Shown piece by piece: positions 53,752-61,968 of a DNA stretch of 64,000 nt (positions within the stretch are counted from its first letter, which is position 1; every line of letters begins with the position of its first letter). Origin of the DNA: Hyphomicrobiales bacterium. Lineage in GTDB: Bacteria; Pseudomonadota; Alphaproteobacteria; Rhizobiales; Beijerinckiaceae. The notes under the pieces are model-generated. The model saw nothing but the letters and a program-made list of their open reading frames with translations, searched no databases and had not been told where the DNA came from. The DNA lies in assembly GCA_930633525.1 (NCBI GenBank), contig CAKNFP010000001.1, forward strand, positions 1,280,001 through 1,344,000. The letters are read 5' to 3'. Both the position numbers and the translations under genes were made by a program.

Positions 53752-54647
53752 TGACAGGTAAGAATGTGAGCCAGAAGGGCCCGAAAGACAAGGGTCGGCT
53801 CAAGGCCACCCACTACGGCACTGTGAAGCTTGGGCCCGAACTGACCTTCGAGTGCGCGGTGTTGGAAGACGGCCGGCGCGGCTTCATCCAGCGCCAGATG
53901 GTCAAAACCCTAGGATTTACAGAGAAAACGCGGAGTGGCCGGTTTGAGCGTTTTTGCGCCAAAATCGGCCTTAACCACTCTGAAAACATTGACGAAATCG
54001 GGGTGGCCGGTTTTGAGGTGGACATGCCCCACGGGGGCACGGCCAACTGGGTCGATAACGAAGTTCTCCGGTCAATCATCAAAGCCGGCATTGTTGCTCA
54101 CGGGCAGGGGAAGCTGACGAAGCAGCAGGACCATATTGGCCAGCGGTGCGTCCATCTCGGTTCGGCTCTGATTGGCGTCGGCCTGGTGGCCCTTATCGAT
54201 GAAGCCACCGGCTATCAGTACGCCCGCGAACCGAACGCTCTTCAAGATCTCATCTCGACGCTCATTCGCGAAGAGGCGAGGGACTGGGACCGTCGCTTCC
54301 ATCCGACCTATTATCAGGCCATGTGCAAGATCTTTGGGTTCCCGTACGGCAACCGCCACCGCCCATTGCCTAGCATCATCGGGCAGATGACGCTGAACTG
54401 GGTCTACAAAGCGGTTATGCCGAAGGAAATTGTGGAAGAGATCCGCGCCCGGAAGAAGTCGGCGAAGTTCCACCAGTGGCTAACGGATGACGCTGGCCTG
54501 CGTCTTCTGGAAAAGCAGATCGACGCGGTGACGACGATTGCGAAGTCGTCGGTGGATTACAAAGATTTCGAGGCGCGCTGCACGCAAGCGTTCTGCAAGC
54601 CCGGTCAGCAACTCTCCATGATCTATCCACAGGGGGGAGTACAATGA
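53751..54647 (+). CDS. P63C-domain phage protein (298 aa)
   Basis: The C-terminal half matches the phage P63C domain: LIDEATGYQYAREPNALQDLIS, EEARDWDRRFHPTYYQAMCKIFG, RPLPSIIGQMTLNWVYKAVMPKEIVEEIRAR. The N-terminus has GRRGFIQRQMVKTLGF. Family function is unknown; P63C proteins often accompany antirepressors. ATG at 53751 (TGATG) is used. Confidence 0.88.
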   Translation: MTGKNVSQKGPKDKGRLKATHYGTVKLGPELTFECAVLEDGRRGFIQRQMVKTLGFTEKTRSGRFERFCAKIGLNHSENIDEIGVAGFEVDMPHGGTANWVDNEVLRSIIKAGIVAHGQGKLTKQQDHIGQRCVHLGSALIGVGLVALIDEATGYQYAREPNALQDLISTLIREEARDWDRRFHPTYYQAMCKIFGFPYGNRHRPLPSIIGQMTLNWVYKAVMPKEIVEEIRARKKSAKFHQWLTDDAGLRLLEKQIDAVTTIAKSSVDYKDFEARCTQAFCKPGQQLSMIYPQGGVQ

Positions 54648-54928
54648 GCAATCTTATCGAGTTGCGTCCCGCGCCTAAGCCGGATCAAGTTGTTCATCTT
54701 TCCCACGTGAAGACGTTCACGGACTATCATGATGCTGACTTCATAGTTGACTTGGCGCGCGACGAAGAGGCTGGAACTCTCCACGTCATCGTGCGGGCAG
54801 GGGGAAATTTTGAACCTGTGGCGGGCTTTAGCGATACCGAAGTCGGCCGGCTTATCGCGGATGCAGTTGGGGATGCGGTTGACCGCGCCATTGCCGCAAC
54901 CTCCTTTCTGGAGGAGGACAGTCAATGA
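54644..54928 (+). CDS. Hypothetical protein (94 aa)
   Basis: MSNLIELRPAPKPDQVVHLSH, then DYHDADFIVDLARDEEAGTLHVIVRA: a small alpha/beta protein with ATGA coupling on both sides. No family recognised. Confidence 0.55.
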   Translation: MSNLIELRPAPKPDQVVHLSHVKTFTDYHDADFIVDLARDEEAGTLHVIVRAGGNFEPVAGFSDTEVGRLIADAVGDAVDRAIAATSFLEEDSQ

Positions 54929-55278
54929 CGAGCCTGTATCGTTGGGGCGCCCCTGTAGAGCCGATCGCCAAACCTGACCTCACGAACGAGGGCGTCGGCG
55001 AACTGGCCACCTTGTTTCGCGGCTTAGCAACTATGCGAGAGGTCGCCCTCGGCGTCAGCGAATGCCTCGGCCCTGACAACAAGGCGTCTGTGCTTATGGA
55101 AGCCGAGCTTGACCGAGTGACATTTATCATGGGCCGCATCGCGGACGAACTGAAGGCGAGAACGCATCTCGAAAAGCACTGGGTGCGAGCCGAAATACTC
55201 GCGCGTTGGGCACTTGAATGCGGGGACTGGAAGGGCGCCGCAGTCTCAGTAGAACCCCTGGCTCTCACACCTCACTAA
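54925..55278 (+). CDS. Hypothetical protein (117 aa)
   Basis: MTSLYRWGAPVEPIAKPDL then a helical body (GELATLFRGLATMREVALG, VTFIMGRIADELKARTHLEK). Last gene before a strong terminator. Function unknown. Confidence 0.55.
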   Translation: MTSLYRWGAPVEPIAKPDLTNEGVGELATLFRGLATMREVALGVSECLGPDNKASVLMEAELDRVTFIMGRIADELKARTHLEKHWVRAEILARWALECGDWKGAAVSVEPLALTPH

Positions 55279-55284
55279 ATGCTC

Positions 55285-55310
55285 AAGGCCCCTTCGGGGG
55301 CCTTTTTTAT
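55285..55310 (+). terminator. Strong rho-independent terminator
   Basis: AAGGCCCC-TTCG-GGGGCCTT followed by TTTTATT: a perfect eight-base stem with UUCG loop and U run. It ends the antirepressor operon. Confidence 0.93.
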
Positions 55311-55322
55311 TGGACCTCCCAC

Positions 55323-55847
55323 ATGAACATTTTCCTCGTGGTGCTCTGCGCCGCGCTCAACCGTGCGCGTGGTGATGATCGTTGGATGCCGTCTTGGCTT
55401 CCTGGCCGGGCGCTCTGGTATGTCGCACCTGCCGTTGGCCTGTCGGCATGGGCCTTCGGTGCGCCTGTCTTCACCGCGCTTGCCGCGACCGGCGCTTATC
55501 TCTTCTGGGCTCTCTGGGCTTGGGGCCGTTGGTTCGATCTTCACCGCCATCCCGATGGCTACAACCGCGACGGCATCGAGCCCACGATCATCGAGCTTGC
55601 CATCGGCGCGGCGTCGTTCGGCTCCGATCACGTCGCACTGTTCTTGCGGCACCTCATGGTGTTGCCGGGCATAATCCTCCTGTTCTGGGGTGCCAATTTC
55701 CTCTGGCCCTTGGCGCTCTCGGTCGCCTTCGCTGCGGCCGTCGTCGCGATCTACGAAGCCGCCTGGCGGCTCGTCCCGACCTATCCCATCCCCGTCGCCG
55801 AAGTCGCCACGGGTGCCCTTTGGGGCTTTCTCATCCTCGCAGCATAA
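55323..55847 (+). CDS. Polytopic membrane protein (174 aa)
   Basis: From MNIFLVVLCAALNRARGDD there are about four hydrophobic stretches: LWYVAPAVGLSAWAFGAPVF, LAATGAYLFWALWAWG, HLMVLPGIILLFWGANFLW, and ALSVAFAAAVVAIYEAAW. It belongs to a group of phage membrane proteins often placed before spike genes. Role unknown. Confidence 0.65.
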   Translation: MNIFLVVLCAALNRARGDDRWMPSWLPGRALWYVAPAVGLSAWAFGAPVFTALAATGAYLFWALWAWGRWFDLHRHPDGYNRDGIEPTIIELAIGAASFGSDHVALFLRHLMVLPGIILLFWGANFLWPLALSVAFAAAVVAIYEAAWRLVPTYPIPVAEVATGALWGFLILAA

Positions 55848-55859
55848 AGGACCTAGCCC

Positions 55860-56129
55860 ATGCCATATGAGACTGGCAAAGACGCAACGCCGTCGCTCGC
55901 CTTGGGCGAAATCGGTCGCGCCATCACGCCGAACGACAACAACGACATCGTACCTTATCCACGCTCTGTCTATGTGGGCGTCGCGGGGGATGTCCGGTTT
56001 CTGCCGGCGAAGAATGCTGATTCCGCGCCCCTGACCCTCCCATTCGCGGCGGGCGCCATCATCCCGTGGAAGGTCCGTCGCGTCTACTCGACGGGGACGA
56101 CCGCTACCAGCTTGGCGGCCATCGACTGA
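55860..56129 (+). CDS. Spike base protein, GTA RCAP_rcc01079 type
   Basis: The 89-residue protein (IGRAITPNDNNDIVPYPRSVYVGVAGDVRFLPA ... GAIIPWKVRRVYSTGTTAT) matches the small spike base protein family known from alphaproteobacterial gene transfer agents and phages. It anchors spikes or fibres. Together with the next two genes it forms a second small tail module away from the main one. Confidence 0.82.
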   Translation: MPYETGKDATPSLALGEIGRAITPNDNNDIVPYPRSVYVGVAGDVRFLPAKNADSAPLTLPFAAGAIIPWKVRRVYSTGTTATSLAAID

Positions 56130-56926
56130 TGCGCCTCGATCTCTCGCTCAGTCTCTCTTCAATGGCGATGCGGCGACCGAGAGCCCCCAGTTATGACGCG
56201 GACGCTCTTGCCCTGTTCGCCGCGATGAGCGTGCAGCCGGACGCCACACGCAAAAAGCTCATCAGCGACACGATCGTCAATCTCAAGGATACAGGTGCTT
56301 GGTCACTGAAGGATATTCTTTATGCGACGGCGGCGCACCACACCCAGGCATCACGACTGAACTGGAAAGACCCGTCCCAGTACATGCTGACGCCACAGAA
56401 CGCTCCGGTCTTCACCGTCGACAGGGGCTGGCAGGGCGACGGGGCAACCAGCTACCTTGGTAGTGGGTTCTTGCCGGCGACAAACGGCGCCAACTGGACC
56501 GTCAATGACGCTTCGATCTGGATGTGGACGACGACCAATTCGAGCGATGCAAACCCCGATATAGGAGCTGGCACCGCCTTCGTGACGGCACTGGTAGCGC
56601 GGAATGGCTCCGGCAGCATTGAAGGCATATCCAACCGCGTCGGGACAACTCTCTCCGGCGCTGTTGCCTCTTCGGTAGGTCTGTCGGGCGTTCAGCGCCG
56701 TGCCTCCGGTGACGAGCGGATCTGGAAGAACGGCGTGCAGATCGCGAGTGGAACCGCCGCGGCAAGCGGCAGGCCCTCGGGAGAGTTCAGGATCTGCGGC
56801 AGAAGTCCAGGTTCGTTCGGCACGCGTCAAATTAGCTTCGCCAGTGCCGGCGCTTCGCTCATCGACAAGGAAGCCGCCTTCCATTCCGCCATCAACACAT
56901 ACATGCAAGCCGTAGGAGCCGCCTGA
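56129..56926 (+). CDS. LamG-like tail spike protein (265 aa)
   Basis: Start at 56129 (MRLDLSLSLSSMAMRR), TGATG junction. The middle has WQGDGATSYLGSGFLPATNGANWTVNDASIWMWTTT and a concanavalin-like beta pattern (GRPSGEFRICGRSPGSF, IDKEAAFHSAINTYM) used in many phage spikes to bind carbohydrate. Follows the spike base gene. Confidence 0.75.
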   Translation: MRLDLSLSLSSMAMRRPRAPSYDADALALFAAMSVQPDATRKKLISDTIVNLKDTGAWSLKDILYATAAHHTQASRLNWKDPSQYMLTPQNAPVFTVDRGWQGDGATSYLGSGFLPATNGANWTVNDASIWMWTTTNSSDANPDIGAGTAFVTALVARNGSGSIEGISNRVGTTLSGAVASSVGLSGVQRRASGDERIWKNGVQIASGTAAASGRPSGEFRICGRSPGSFGTRQISFASAGASLIDKEAAFHSAINTYMQAVGAA

Positions 56927-57240
56927 TGGCCGTCCAGAATTTCTTCGTCATCACCGCCGATCAGCGTGACGACCTGATTGCAATGAACAGCCCGGATGCC
57001 TCGATCAATCCGCGCGCGATCGACAATTCCAGCCCCGGCATTGGTATCAACATCAACCCCGATGCGACCGGTGTCGATGCGGGAGAGGCCGTCACCCTCG
57101 TCGGCAAGTTCGCGGCGCCCAAGCGTATCGTGGATGACGCCGATTATCAGGCCTATGTGCCGGGCATGATCACCTATCTGCTCGATCTGCCCTATGCGCT
57201 CCTAGAAGCGGAGACGATCTTCGCGCCGGTCGTGGACTGA
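56926..57240 (+). CDS. Small structural protein (104 aa)
   Basis: MAVQNFFVITADQRDDLIAMN, GIGININPDATGVDAGEAVTLVGKF, YQAYVPGMITYLLDLPYALLE: a small phage protein seen after spike genes. Beta-rich. Function unknown. Confidence 0.65.
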   Translation: MAVQNFFVITADQRDDLIAMNSPDASINPRAIDNSSPGIGININPDATGVDAGEAVTLVGKFAAPKRIVDDADYQAYVPGMITYLLDLPYALLEAETIFAPVVD

Positions 57241-57252
57241 TCGGAAAAAAGA

Positions 57253-57279
57253 ACCCCGGCCCAAAAACGGCACCGGGGT
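57253..57279 (+). terminator. Stem-loop after the spike module
   Basis: ACCCCGG pairs with CCGGGGT around a 13-base A-rich loop, 12 bases after the stop. No U run follows, so it may be a weak terminator. The next 135 bases up to the lipoprotein hold no gene I can support. Confidence 0.55.
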
Positions 57280-57415
57280 ACTGCGTCTCAGGGTCTACGC
57301 ACAGGCGTGCGCTGGGCTGTAGCCACGCCTCTGCCTCCAGTCTGAGGATCGCAGCGTCCCAAAAACGCACAAGGCGCCGTGTAGTTCCAACTTGGGCGAC
57401 ACTTCGGAGACATCC

Positions 57416-57541
57416 ATGAAACTTCTGCTGATCGTGGCGCTCGTCGCTGCGGCCGTGAGCGCTTGCGCGTCTCGCGACAAAACCGATTGGGCTGGTGTCG
57501 CCAAGGGCGCCAAGCATGTTGTCGAAGGCGAAAAGCGGTGA
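57416..57541 (+). CDS. Small lipoprotein (41 aa)
   Basis: MKLLLIVALVAAAVSACAS is a lipoprotein signal with lipobox VSAC; the mature part has about 25 residues (RDKTDWAGVAKGAKHVVEG). GGAG lies upstream of the start. Located at the head of the lysis cassette. Its role is not clear since the spanin pair is elsewhere. Confidence 0.72.
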   Translation: MKLLLIVALVAAAVSACASRDKTDWAGVAKGAKHVVEGEKR

Positions 57542-57762
57542 GGCTCGTCCCGAACTGGAGACGAGTGCTCCGGTACGCTTGGTCTGTCCGACTGCTGACG
57601 ATCGCGTTCTTTCTCTCTGGCCTTGAGGCGGCGGTTCCGTTCCTCGATGGCGTCCTTCCAATTCCGCGCGGTGCCTTTGCGTTGCTCGCCTTTGTGGCGA
57701 CCGGCGGGGCCTTTGTTGCGCGCTTGATTGCTCAGCAGAGCGTTTCCGGAGCAGATGAATGA
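57538..57762 (+). CDS. Holin-like membrane protein (74 aa)
   Basis: GTG start overlapping the lipoprotein stop (GTGA). VRLVPNWRRVLRYAWSVRL, then two hydrophobic segments (LLTIAFFLSGLEAAVPFL and GAFALLAFVATGGAFVARLI). Phage proteins of this type (NWRxVLRxAWSxRL) precede endolysins and are holin candidates. Confidence 0.8.
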   Translation: MRLVPNWRRVLRYAWSVRLLTIAFFLSGLEAAVPFLDGVLPIPRGAFALLAFVATGGAFVARLIAQQSVSGADE

Positions 57763-58226
57763 ACAGACTGAAAAAGAAGGCTGCCGTGGGCGCTGCTGCG
57801 GTAGCGCTGATCGGCGGCTTTGAGGGCTTGCGCCTGAATGCTTACCCGGATCCGGCGACGAAAGGCCCGCCATGGACTGTCTGCTATGGCGAGACGGCTG
57901 GCGTGAAGCCGGGCGACCGATACACCGTTGAGCAGTGCAAGGCGATGCTTCGGAGTAGCCTCGATAGCTACGCCAACGGTATCGAGAAATGCGTGAAGGT
58001 GCCGTTGCCCGATACGCGATATGTGGCGCTCGTCTCCTTCGCCTACAACGTTGGCGTCGGAGCTGCCTGCAATTCCTCGGTGGTGAGGAATATCAATGCC
58101 GGAAACCCAAAGGCCGGCTGTGATGCCCTCCTCAAATGGAATAAGGCGGCCGGGATTGTCTTCCCAGGCTTGACGAAGCGGCGTGAGCGCGAACGGCAGT
58201 GGTGCTTGCAGGGGACAGACCTGTGA
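57759..58226 (+). CDS. Endolysin, GH24 lysozyme (T4/P22/R21 type)
   Basis: The 155-residue protein has a hydrophobic signal-anchor-like N-terminus (AAVGAAAVALIGGFEGL). It then carries GGFEGLRLNAYPD (catalytic Glu) and WTVCYGETAGV (with the E, D, T catalytic triad), and later NVGVGAACNSSVVRNIN. The N-terminal segment suggests a SAR endolysin activated on release from the membrane. Cleaves peptidoglycan at lysis. Confidence 0.94.
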   Translation: MNRLKKKAAVGAAAVALIGGFEGLRLNAYPDPATKGPPWTVCYGETAGVKPGDRYTVEQCKAMLRSSLDSYANGIEKCVKVPLPDTRYVALVSFAYNVGVGAACNSSVVRNINAGNPKAGCDALLKWNKAAGIVFPGLTKRRERERQWCLQGTDL

Positions 58227-58624
58227 ATGGCATCGCCAGCGCCCTCGGCATTCCGCCTTTCGCGATCTATTTCGCCGTAGCGGTCATCGCCTTCGGTAGC
58301 CTCTGGGGCTATGGCGCCTGGAAATACCACGACGGATACGTGACCGGGAAAGCGGAGGCGTCGAACGCCGCAGAGGCAGCCCGTCTCGTCGAGCGTGGCA
58401 GGCAGGATAAAGCCAACGCCGACGCCCGCGACGCCGCCCGGAAGCGCGAGGAATGGCTCGCCAAAGAAAACACCCGCCTTCAATCCCTCCTCGACGAGAA
58501 CGCCAATGAGGCTGATCAAGATCCTCGCCGCGACGAGCCTGCTTTGTCCTCTGATGGCGTGCAGCGCCTCAACAAAGTTCGTCGCCTCTCCCCCAAGCCT
58601 ATATCCCCCACCGGGGAGCTTTGA
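58223..58624 (+). CDS. Inner-membrane spanin (Rz-like)
   Basis: GTG start overlapping the lysozyme stop (GTGA). One N-terminal TM (PFAIYFAVAVIAFGSLWGYGAW) followed by a long coiled coil (AEAARLVERGRQDKANADARDAARKREEWLAKEN). The outer spanin gene is embedded in its 3' end in another frame, as for lambda Rz/Rz1. Confidence 0.8.
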   Translation: MNGIASALGIPPFAIYFAVAVIAFGSLWGYGAWKYHDGYVTGKAEASNAAEAARLVERGRQDKANADARDAARKREEWLAKENTRLQSLLDENANEADQDPRRDEPALSSDGVQRLNKVRRLSPKPISPTGEL

Positions 58625-58793
58625 AATGGATTGCCCGAATCCGGTCCTGCTCCCGAACGGCCCAATGAAGCAACGGGACGTCGAGCGATATTGGAGCCGT
58701 GACCGGGTATCCCTGATTGAATGCGGCGATCGGCATGCCGCATTGCGTGACTTCTACCAGCAGCGCGACAGCGCCTTGAGGGCGAAGCCATGA
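58506..58793 (+). CDS. Outer-membrane spanin lipoprotein (Rz1-like)
   Basis: MRLIKILAATSLLCPLMACSAS is a lipoprotein signal (lipobox LMAC), followed by a Pro-rich segment (SPPSLYPPPGSF) as in Rz1. The first 119 bases overlap the inner spanin gene in a different frame. The C-terminus is longer than in lambda, with RYWSRDRVSLIECGDRHAAL, a segment common in alphaproteobacterial phages. Confidence 0.82.
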   Translation: MRLIKILAATSLLCPLMACSASTKFVASPPSLYPPPGSFEMDCPNPVLLPNGPMKQRDVERYWSRDRVSLIECGDRHAALRDFYQQRDSALRAKP

Positions 58794-59050
58794 GCACCGC
58801 CCGCACACAAGGCGAAAGGCTATCCGCTTTGGAAGAGCGCGTTTCCAATGTGAAGGACGATGTTGCTGATCTGAAGGCATCCGTCGCTTCTGTCCGCAAG
58901 GACGTGACAGAGATCAAGGACATCCTCACCCAGGCCAAAGGCGGCTGGCGAGTCCTCATTGTTATCGGCGGATTGGCGGGCTCCATCACGACCGCGATTC
59001 TCTGGCTGATCGGCAAGATCTGGCCGTTCATTTCCGGGCTCCCCCGGTAG
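58790..59050 (+). CDS. Second holin-like protein with coiled coil (86 aa)
   Basis: The first 50 residues are a heptad helix (RLSALEERVSNVKDDVADLKASVASVRKDV), then one TM (WRVLIVIGGLAGSITTAILWLIG). This architecture is typical of hemolysin XhlA-like holin or lysis-associated phage proteins. Overlaps the outer spanin stop by ATGA. Confidence 0.75.
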   Translation: MSTARTQGERLSALEERVSNVKDDVADLKASVASVRKDVTEIKDILTQAKGGWRVLIVIGGLAGSITTAILWLIGKIWPFISGLPR

Positions 59051-59122
59051 GCCGAAGTCCGTCGTCGGAATACCGACATCGGAACAAAATCAAAGACTTC
59101 CCTCCCACATAAAGGACATCTC

Positions 59123-59479
59123 ATGTCCCGCTGGATTGCAGCGGCGCTGATGGCGCTCGCCTTATCGACACCTGCCTTCTCACAAGTTTCCCCCCATTGC
59201 ATGTCAACTGATTTTGCCGTTGAGGTCGCGGCTCAGGCCGAACAGCAGGGCGCCAAGATCACGGTCTGGCATGGCGAATTGGCGAGGAAGGCTCTCACCT
59301 ATGTCATGGAGAGGTCTGTCCCACGCATCGACTTGAACGTGACGCAGGCCATCCTGATCGTCGGATCTGACGCAGCAGCGGTCCTCTGGATTGAAGGCAT
59401 CCAGGCCTGTGCATACAGCGCCGTCCCGCTTTCTGCCGTGCCCGCGCTGAAGGGGGCTGTGGAAGGCAACCCGACATGA
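59123..59479 (+). CDS. Secreted protein (118 aa)
   Basis: MSRWIAAALMALALSTPAFSQ is a cleavable signal peptide (AFS cut). The exported part has two Cys and a beta-alpha pattern (KITVWHGELARKALTYVMER). AAAGGAC lies upstream of the ATG. Periplasmic; function unknown. Confidence 0.65.
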   Translation: MSRWIAAALMALALSTPAFSQVSPHCMSTDFAVEVAAQAEQQGAKITVWHGELARKALTYVMERSVPRIDLNVTQAILIVGSDAAAVLWIEGIQACAYSAVPLSAVPALKGAVEGNPT

Positions 59480-60714
59480 ACCCAGGCCTATCCACTGCAC
59501 AAATGAAGGAAGCCCTCGCGGCCTACGCTGCTCACGGCAACAACATGGTTGAAGCAGCCCGATCGCTGGGGCTCCCGAGAGGGACGCTCGCCAATCGCAT
59601 TCGACGGGCGCGAGACCTCGTCAGCAACAATCCAGATATGACCGACAAACCGCCTGAAGTGGTCAGACGTGAAGTGCATGACGCTGCCTTCTGGCGCAAG
59701 CGATGGAATGAGACATCCAAGGATCTGGCCAAAGCCGAAAGGCTCGTTGCCGAGATGGGCGGCATTGCGGGGCGCCCCGTAGAGCCGGTGGGGTGGCTAG
59801 CCCCATCTCGTGAAAAGACGGGGAGGGCGGCCGGTCTTATCCACATCTCAGACCTCCACCTTGGCGAGGTGGTTGATCCTGACGAGATCCTTGGGCTCAA
59901 CGCGTATGACATCGGGATCGCCAAGCGACGGCTTCAGAGACTGTTCGATGCCGCGATAGAGATCCTGCCGAGGTGGTCATCTGACTGCCAGATGGCGGGC
60001 GTGGTCGTTGCGCTCAATGGCGATCTGATCTCAGGCGATATCCACGACGAGCTTCGCCGGACGAACGCCCTGACGAGCCAAGAGCAAGTCTGGATGGCGA
60101 GTGATTTGCTCGCGGCCGGCCTCGTCAGACTCGCAGATGAATTTGGCAGCGTGTTCGTCGCGGTGACGCCGGGCAACCATGGCCGGACCACGCACAAGCC
60201 GGAAGCCAAGCAGGTCACGAAGCTTTCCTATGACATGATGATCGGCGAATGCCTCCGTCGTCATTTCGAGGGGGATGGCCGTGTGACCGTGCATCTCGCG
60301 ACCGGACGTGATGCGGTCTATCCGATCTTCGCCTGGACGGTCTTCCAATCCCATGGCGATGCAATCGGAACCAAGGGCGGCATGGGTTTTGCCGGTCCCA
60401 TGCTTCCGATCGTTCGCGGGACGAAGCTTGTGGAGCTGCAGGGCGCCCGCGCGTCTCGCCAGTACGATGTCATTCTGACCGGGCATTATCACACATCAGG
60501 CAACCCAGGTCGGACCCTCGCGAATGGCTCGGTGGTGGGCTACGCGGAATATCCCAACGGCCTTCGCTGCGCCCTCGAACCTCCCCAGCAATGGCTTGCT
60601 CTGATGACAGAGCGATGGGGTCTGCGAGAGCGCTGCGAAATCAAGCTGGAGGATCCAGTCCCGCCGCCGCTCCCTCGTGTCCGAGTTCCCGCAGCTATGG
60701 CGAGGTCGGCATGA
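59476..60714 (+). CDS. Calcineurin-like metallophosphoesterase with N-terminal HTH (412 aa)
   Basis: Residues 15-45 form a Fis-type helix-turn-helix (NNMVEAARSLGLPRGTLANRIR). The catalytic domain has all metal motifs: GLIHISDLHLGE, VVALNGDLISGD, VTPGNHG, and VILTGHYHTSG. It would cut phosphodiesters in nucleic acids or nucleotides. HTH plus phosphoesterase is a known phage fusion. Substrate unknown. Confidence 0.9.
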   Translation: MNPGLSTAQMKEALAAYAAHGNNMVEAARSLGLPRGTLANRIRRARDLVSNNPDMTDKPPEVVRREVHDAAFWRKRWNETSKDLAKAERLVAEMGGIAGRPVEPVGWLAPSREKTGRAAGLIHISDLHLGEVVDPDEILGLNAYDIGIAKRRLQRLFDAAIEILPRWSSDCQMAGVVVALNGDLISGDIHDELRRTNALTSQEQVWMASDLLAAGLVRLADEFGSVFVAVTPGNHGRTTHKPEAKQVTKLSYDMMIGECLRRHFEGDGRVTVHLATGRDAVYPIFAWTVFQSHGDAIGTKGGMGFAGPMLPIVRGTKLVELQGARASRQYDVILTGHYHTSGNPGRTLANGSVVGYAEYPNGLRCALEPPQQWLALMTERWGLRERCEIKLEDPVPPPLPRVRVPAAMARSA

Positions 60715-61163
60715 TCGTCACCCGCTATGCCAAACCCGATTTAACAGCGGCCAACGCTAATAAAGCCTCGGGCGATTCGTTTTACCAAGAGGCTCCGAAG
60801 CTCGACGATCTTCGTGATTTGCCGGGCTTCGTTTATCTAGGCCAACCGTTCACGATGTATCAGCACGGCCATCGCGCTGCGGCCTATGACGGCGCCCGAG
60901 CCGCCGCGAAGCTTGTTGAACGAGGCTTCCGTGTCTTCGCCCCCATCCCGCATTCCCACCGCATAGCCGAGGTCGGCAATCTGTCTCAGACCGATCACGC
61001 CTTGTGGGAATATCAGGACAAGCCGTTTGTTGATGCGGCATCCTCACTGATCGTCCTGATGCTCCCCGGCTGGGACCAATCCCGTGGCCTCGCTCATGAG
61101 ATCGATGAGTTTGAGAAAGCCCGGAAACCCGTAGTTTACGTTAGCCTCTCAGACCTGGATTAA
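60711..61163 (+). CDS. DUF1937 protein, nucleoside deoxyribosyltransferase-like fold
   Basis: From MIVTRYAKPDLTAANANKA; the core VYLGQPFTMYQHGHRAAAYDGARAAAKLVERGFRVFAPIPHSHRI and ADASSLIVLMLPGWDQSRG-like segment match DUF1937. These relate to nucleoside 2-deoxyribosyltransferases and may act on nucleotides. ATGA overlap with the phosphoesterase. Confidence 0.85.
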   Translation: MIVTRYAKPDLTAANANKASGDSFYQEAPKLDDLRDLPGFVYLGQPFTMYQHGHRAAAYDGARAAAKLVERGFRVFAPIPHSHRIAEVGNLSQTDHALWEYQDKPFVDAASSLIVLMLPGWDQSRGLAHEIDEFEKARKPVVYVSLSDLD

Positions 61164-61167
61164 ACCG

Positions 61168-61452
61168 ATGAAAGCAGGATGCATTGCGTCAACCGCAGCC
61201 GAGCTTGTGTCTGGGGATAGGGACAGGCAACACGGCCAGAAGAGGGATAATTTCGAGCGGATAGCGACGCTTTGGAATGGCTATCTGCAGATCCGTCGTG
61301 ATCCGGCGGCGCCGCTAGACCCGGTAGACGTCGGGCATCTTATGGTGCTGATGAAGCTGGCTCGCACGCAGAGCGGTTCGATGAACGTTGACGACTACAT
61401 TGATGCCGCAGGATATGCCGCGTGCTCCGGGGAAATCGCATCGGAAGAGTGA
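61168..61452 (+). CDS. DUF6378-type phage protein (94 aa)
   Basis: The pattern AELVSGDRDRQHGQKRDNFERIATLWNGYL ... DVGHLMVLMKLARTQSG ... DYIDAAGYAACSGEI fits the DUF6378 family, widespread in phages near the end of accessory clusters. Function unknown; last rightward gene of the prophage. Confidence 0.85.
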   Translation: MKAGCIASTAAELVSGDRDRQHGQKRDNFERIATLWNGYLQIRRDPAAPLDPVDVGHLMVLMKLARTQSGSMNVDDYIDAAGYAACSGEIASEE

Positions 61453-61463
61453 CGCGACCCAGA

Positions 61464-61805
61464 CTACCCCCGCCTTTCTCGAATCTCTGCGGGTGACAGC
61501 TCTCCCTCGTGTGGCACCATAGGCGCCCAATACGGTAACCGGTCGTCTTGGCCGGTTCTCCTTAGATGCCATATCCAAGACCGAGAATCGGGGTAGACGC
61601 CGTGGTTGCCTTTCCGGTTGCACTTCTCGCAGCGCATGACCCGCCCTATCTCGCCAAGCCGGACCTCATCCGTGAACCGATCGAAGGCGAGCATCGGGAC
61701 TGAACGGTTATGACCACAGGCCGGGCAGGCCACAAACAGGCTTGTGCATCCCGCCTTCCGAACCTCGCCAATTTGGATGTTTTTGAAGTCTGGCTTGCCG
61801 CGCAT
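61464..61805 (-). CDS. Zinc-binding HNH-associated-like protein (113 aa)
   Basis: The protein has CPACGHNRSV (about 28) and CEKCNRKGNHG (about 68), a CxxC...CxxC zinc knuckle, with basic flanks (RSWIWHLRRTGQ). It reads leftward, opposite to its neighbours. Likely a small DNA-binding protein. It starts about 90 bases from the right arm sites. Confidence 0.6.
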   Translation of the reverse strand: MRGKPDFKNIQIGEVRKAGCTSLFVACPACGHNRSVPMLAFDRFTDEVRLGEIGRVMRCEKCNRKGNHGVYPDSRSWIWHLRRTGQDDRLPYWAPMVPHEGELSPAEIRERRG

Positions 61806-61893
61806 TCCTCAATGAATCCACGCCGAGCCTCTCCTGTCTGTGCGGAGAGTCACGCGGTGAACATAACGGGAACATATTCGAGCGAGGCCAGCA

Positions 61894-61915
61894 AACTGTG
61901 GCGCAAACTGTGGCG
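61894..61915. promoter_or_regulatory. Integrase arm-type sites, right (P' arm)
   Basis: AAACTGTGGC at 61894-61903 and again at 61906-61915, the same 10-mer as at 1339-1358 near the other end. On joining the ends in attP, both sets would flank the core. Basis as for the left arm. Confidence 0.72.
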
Positions 61916-61968
61916 GTTGCGAGTGGCCCGCCAGGGCAGGTATTGGCATGTCATTGAAATATTTGGGG

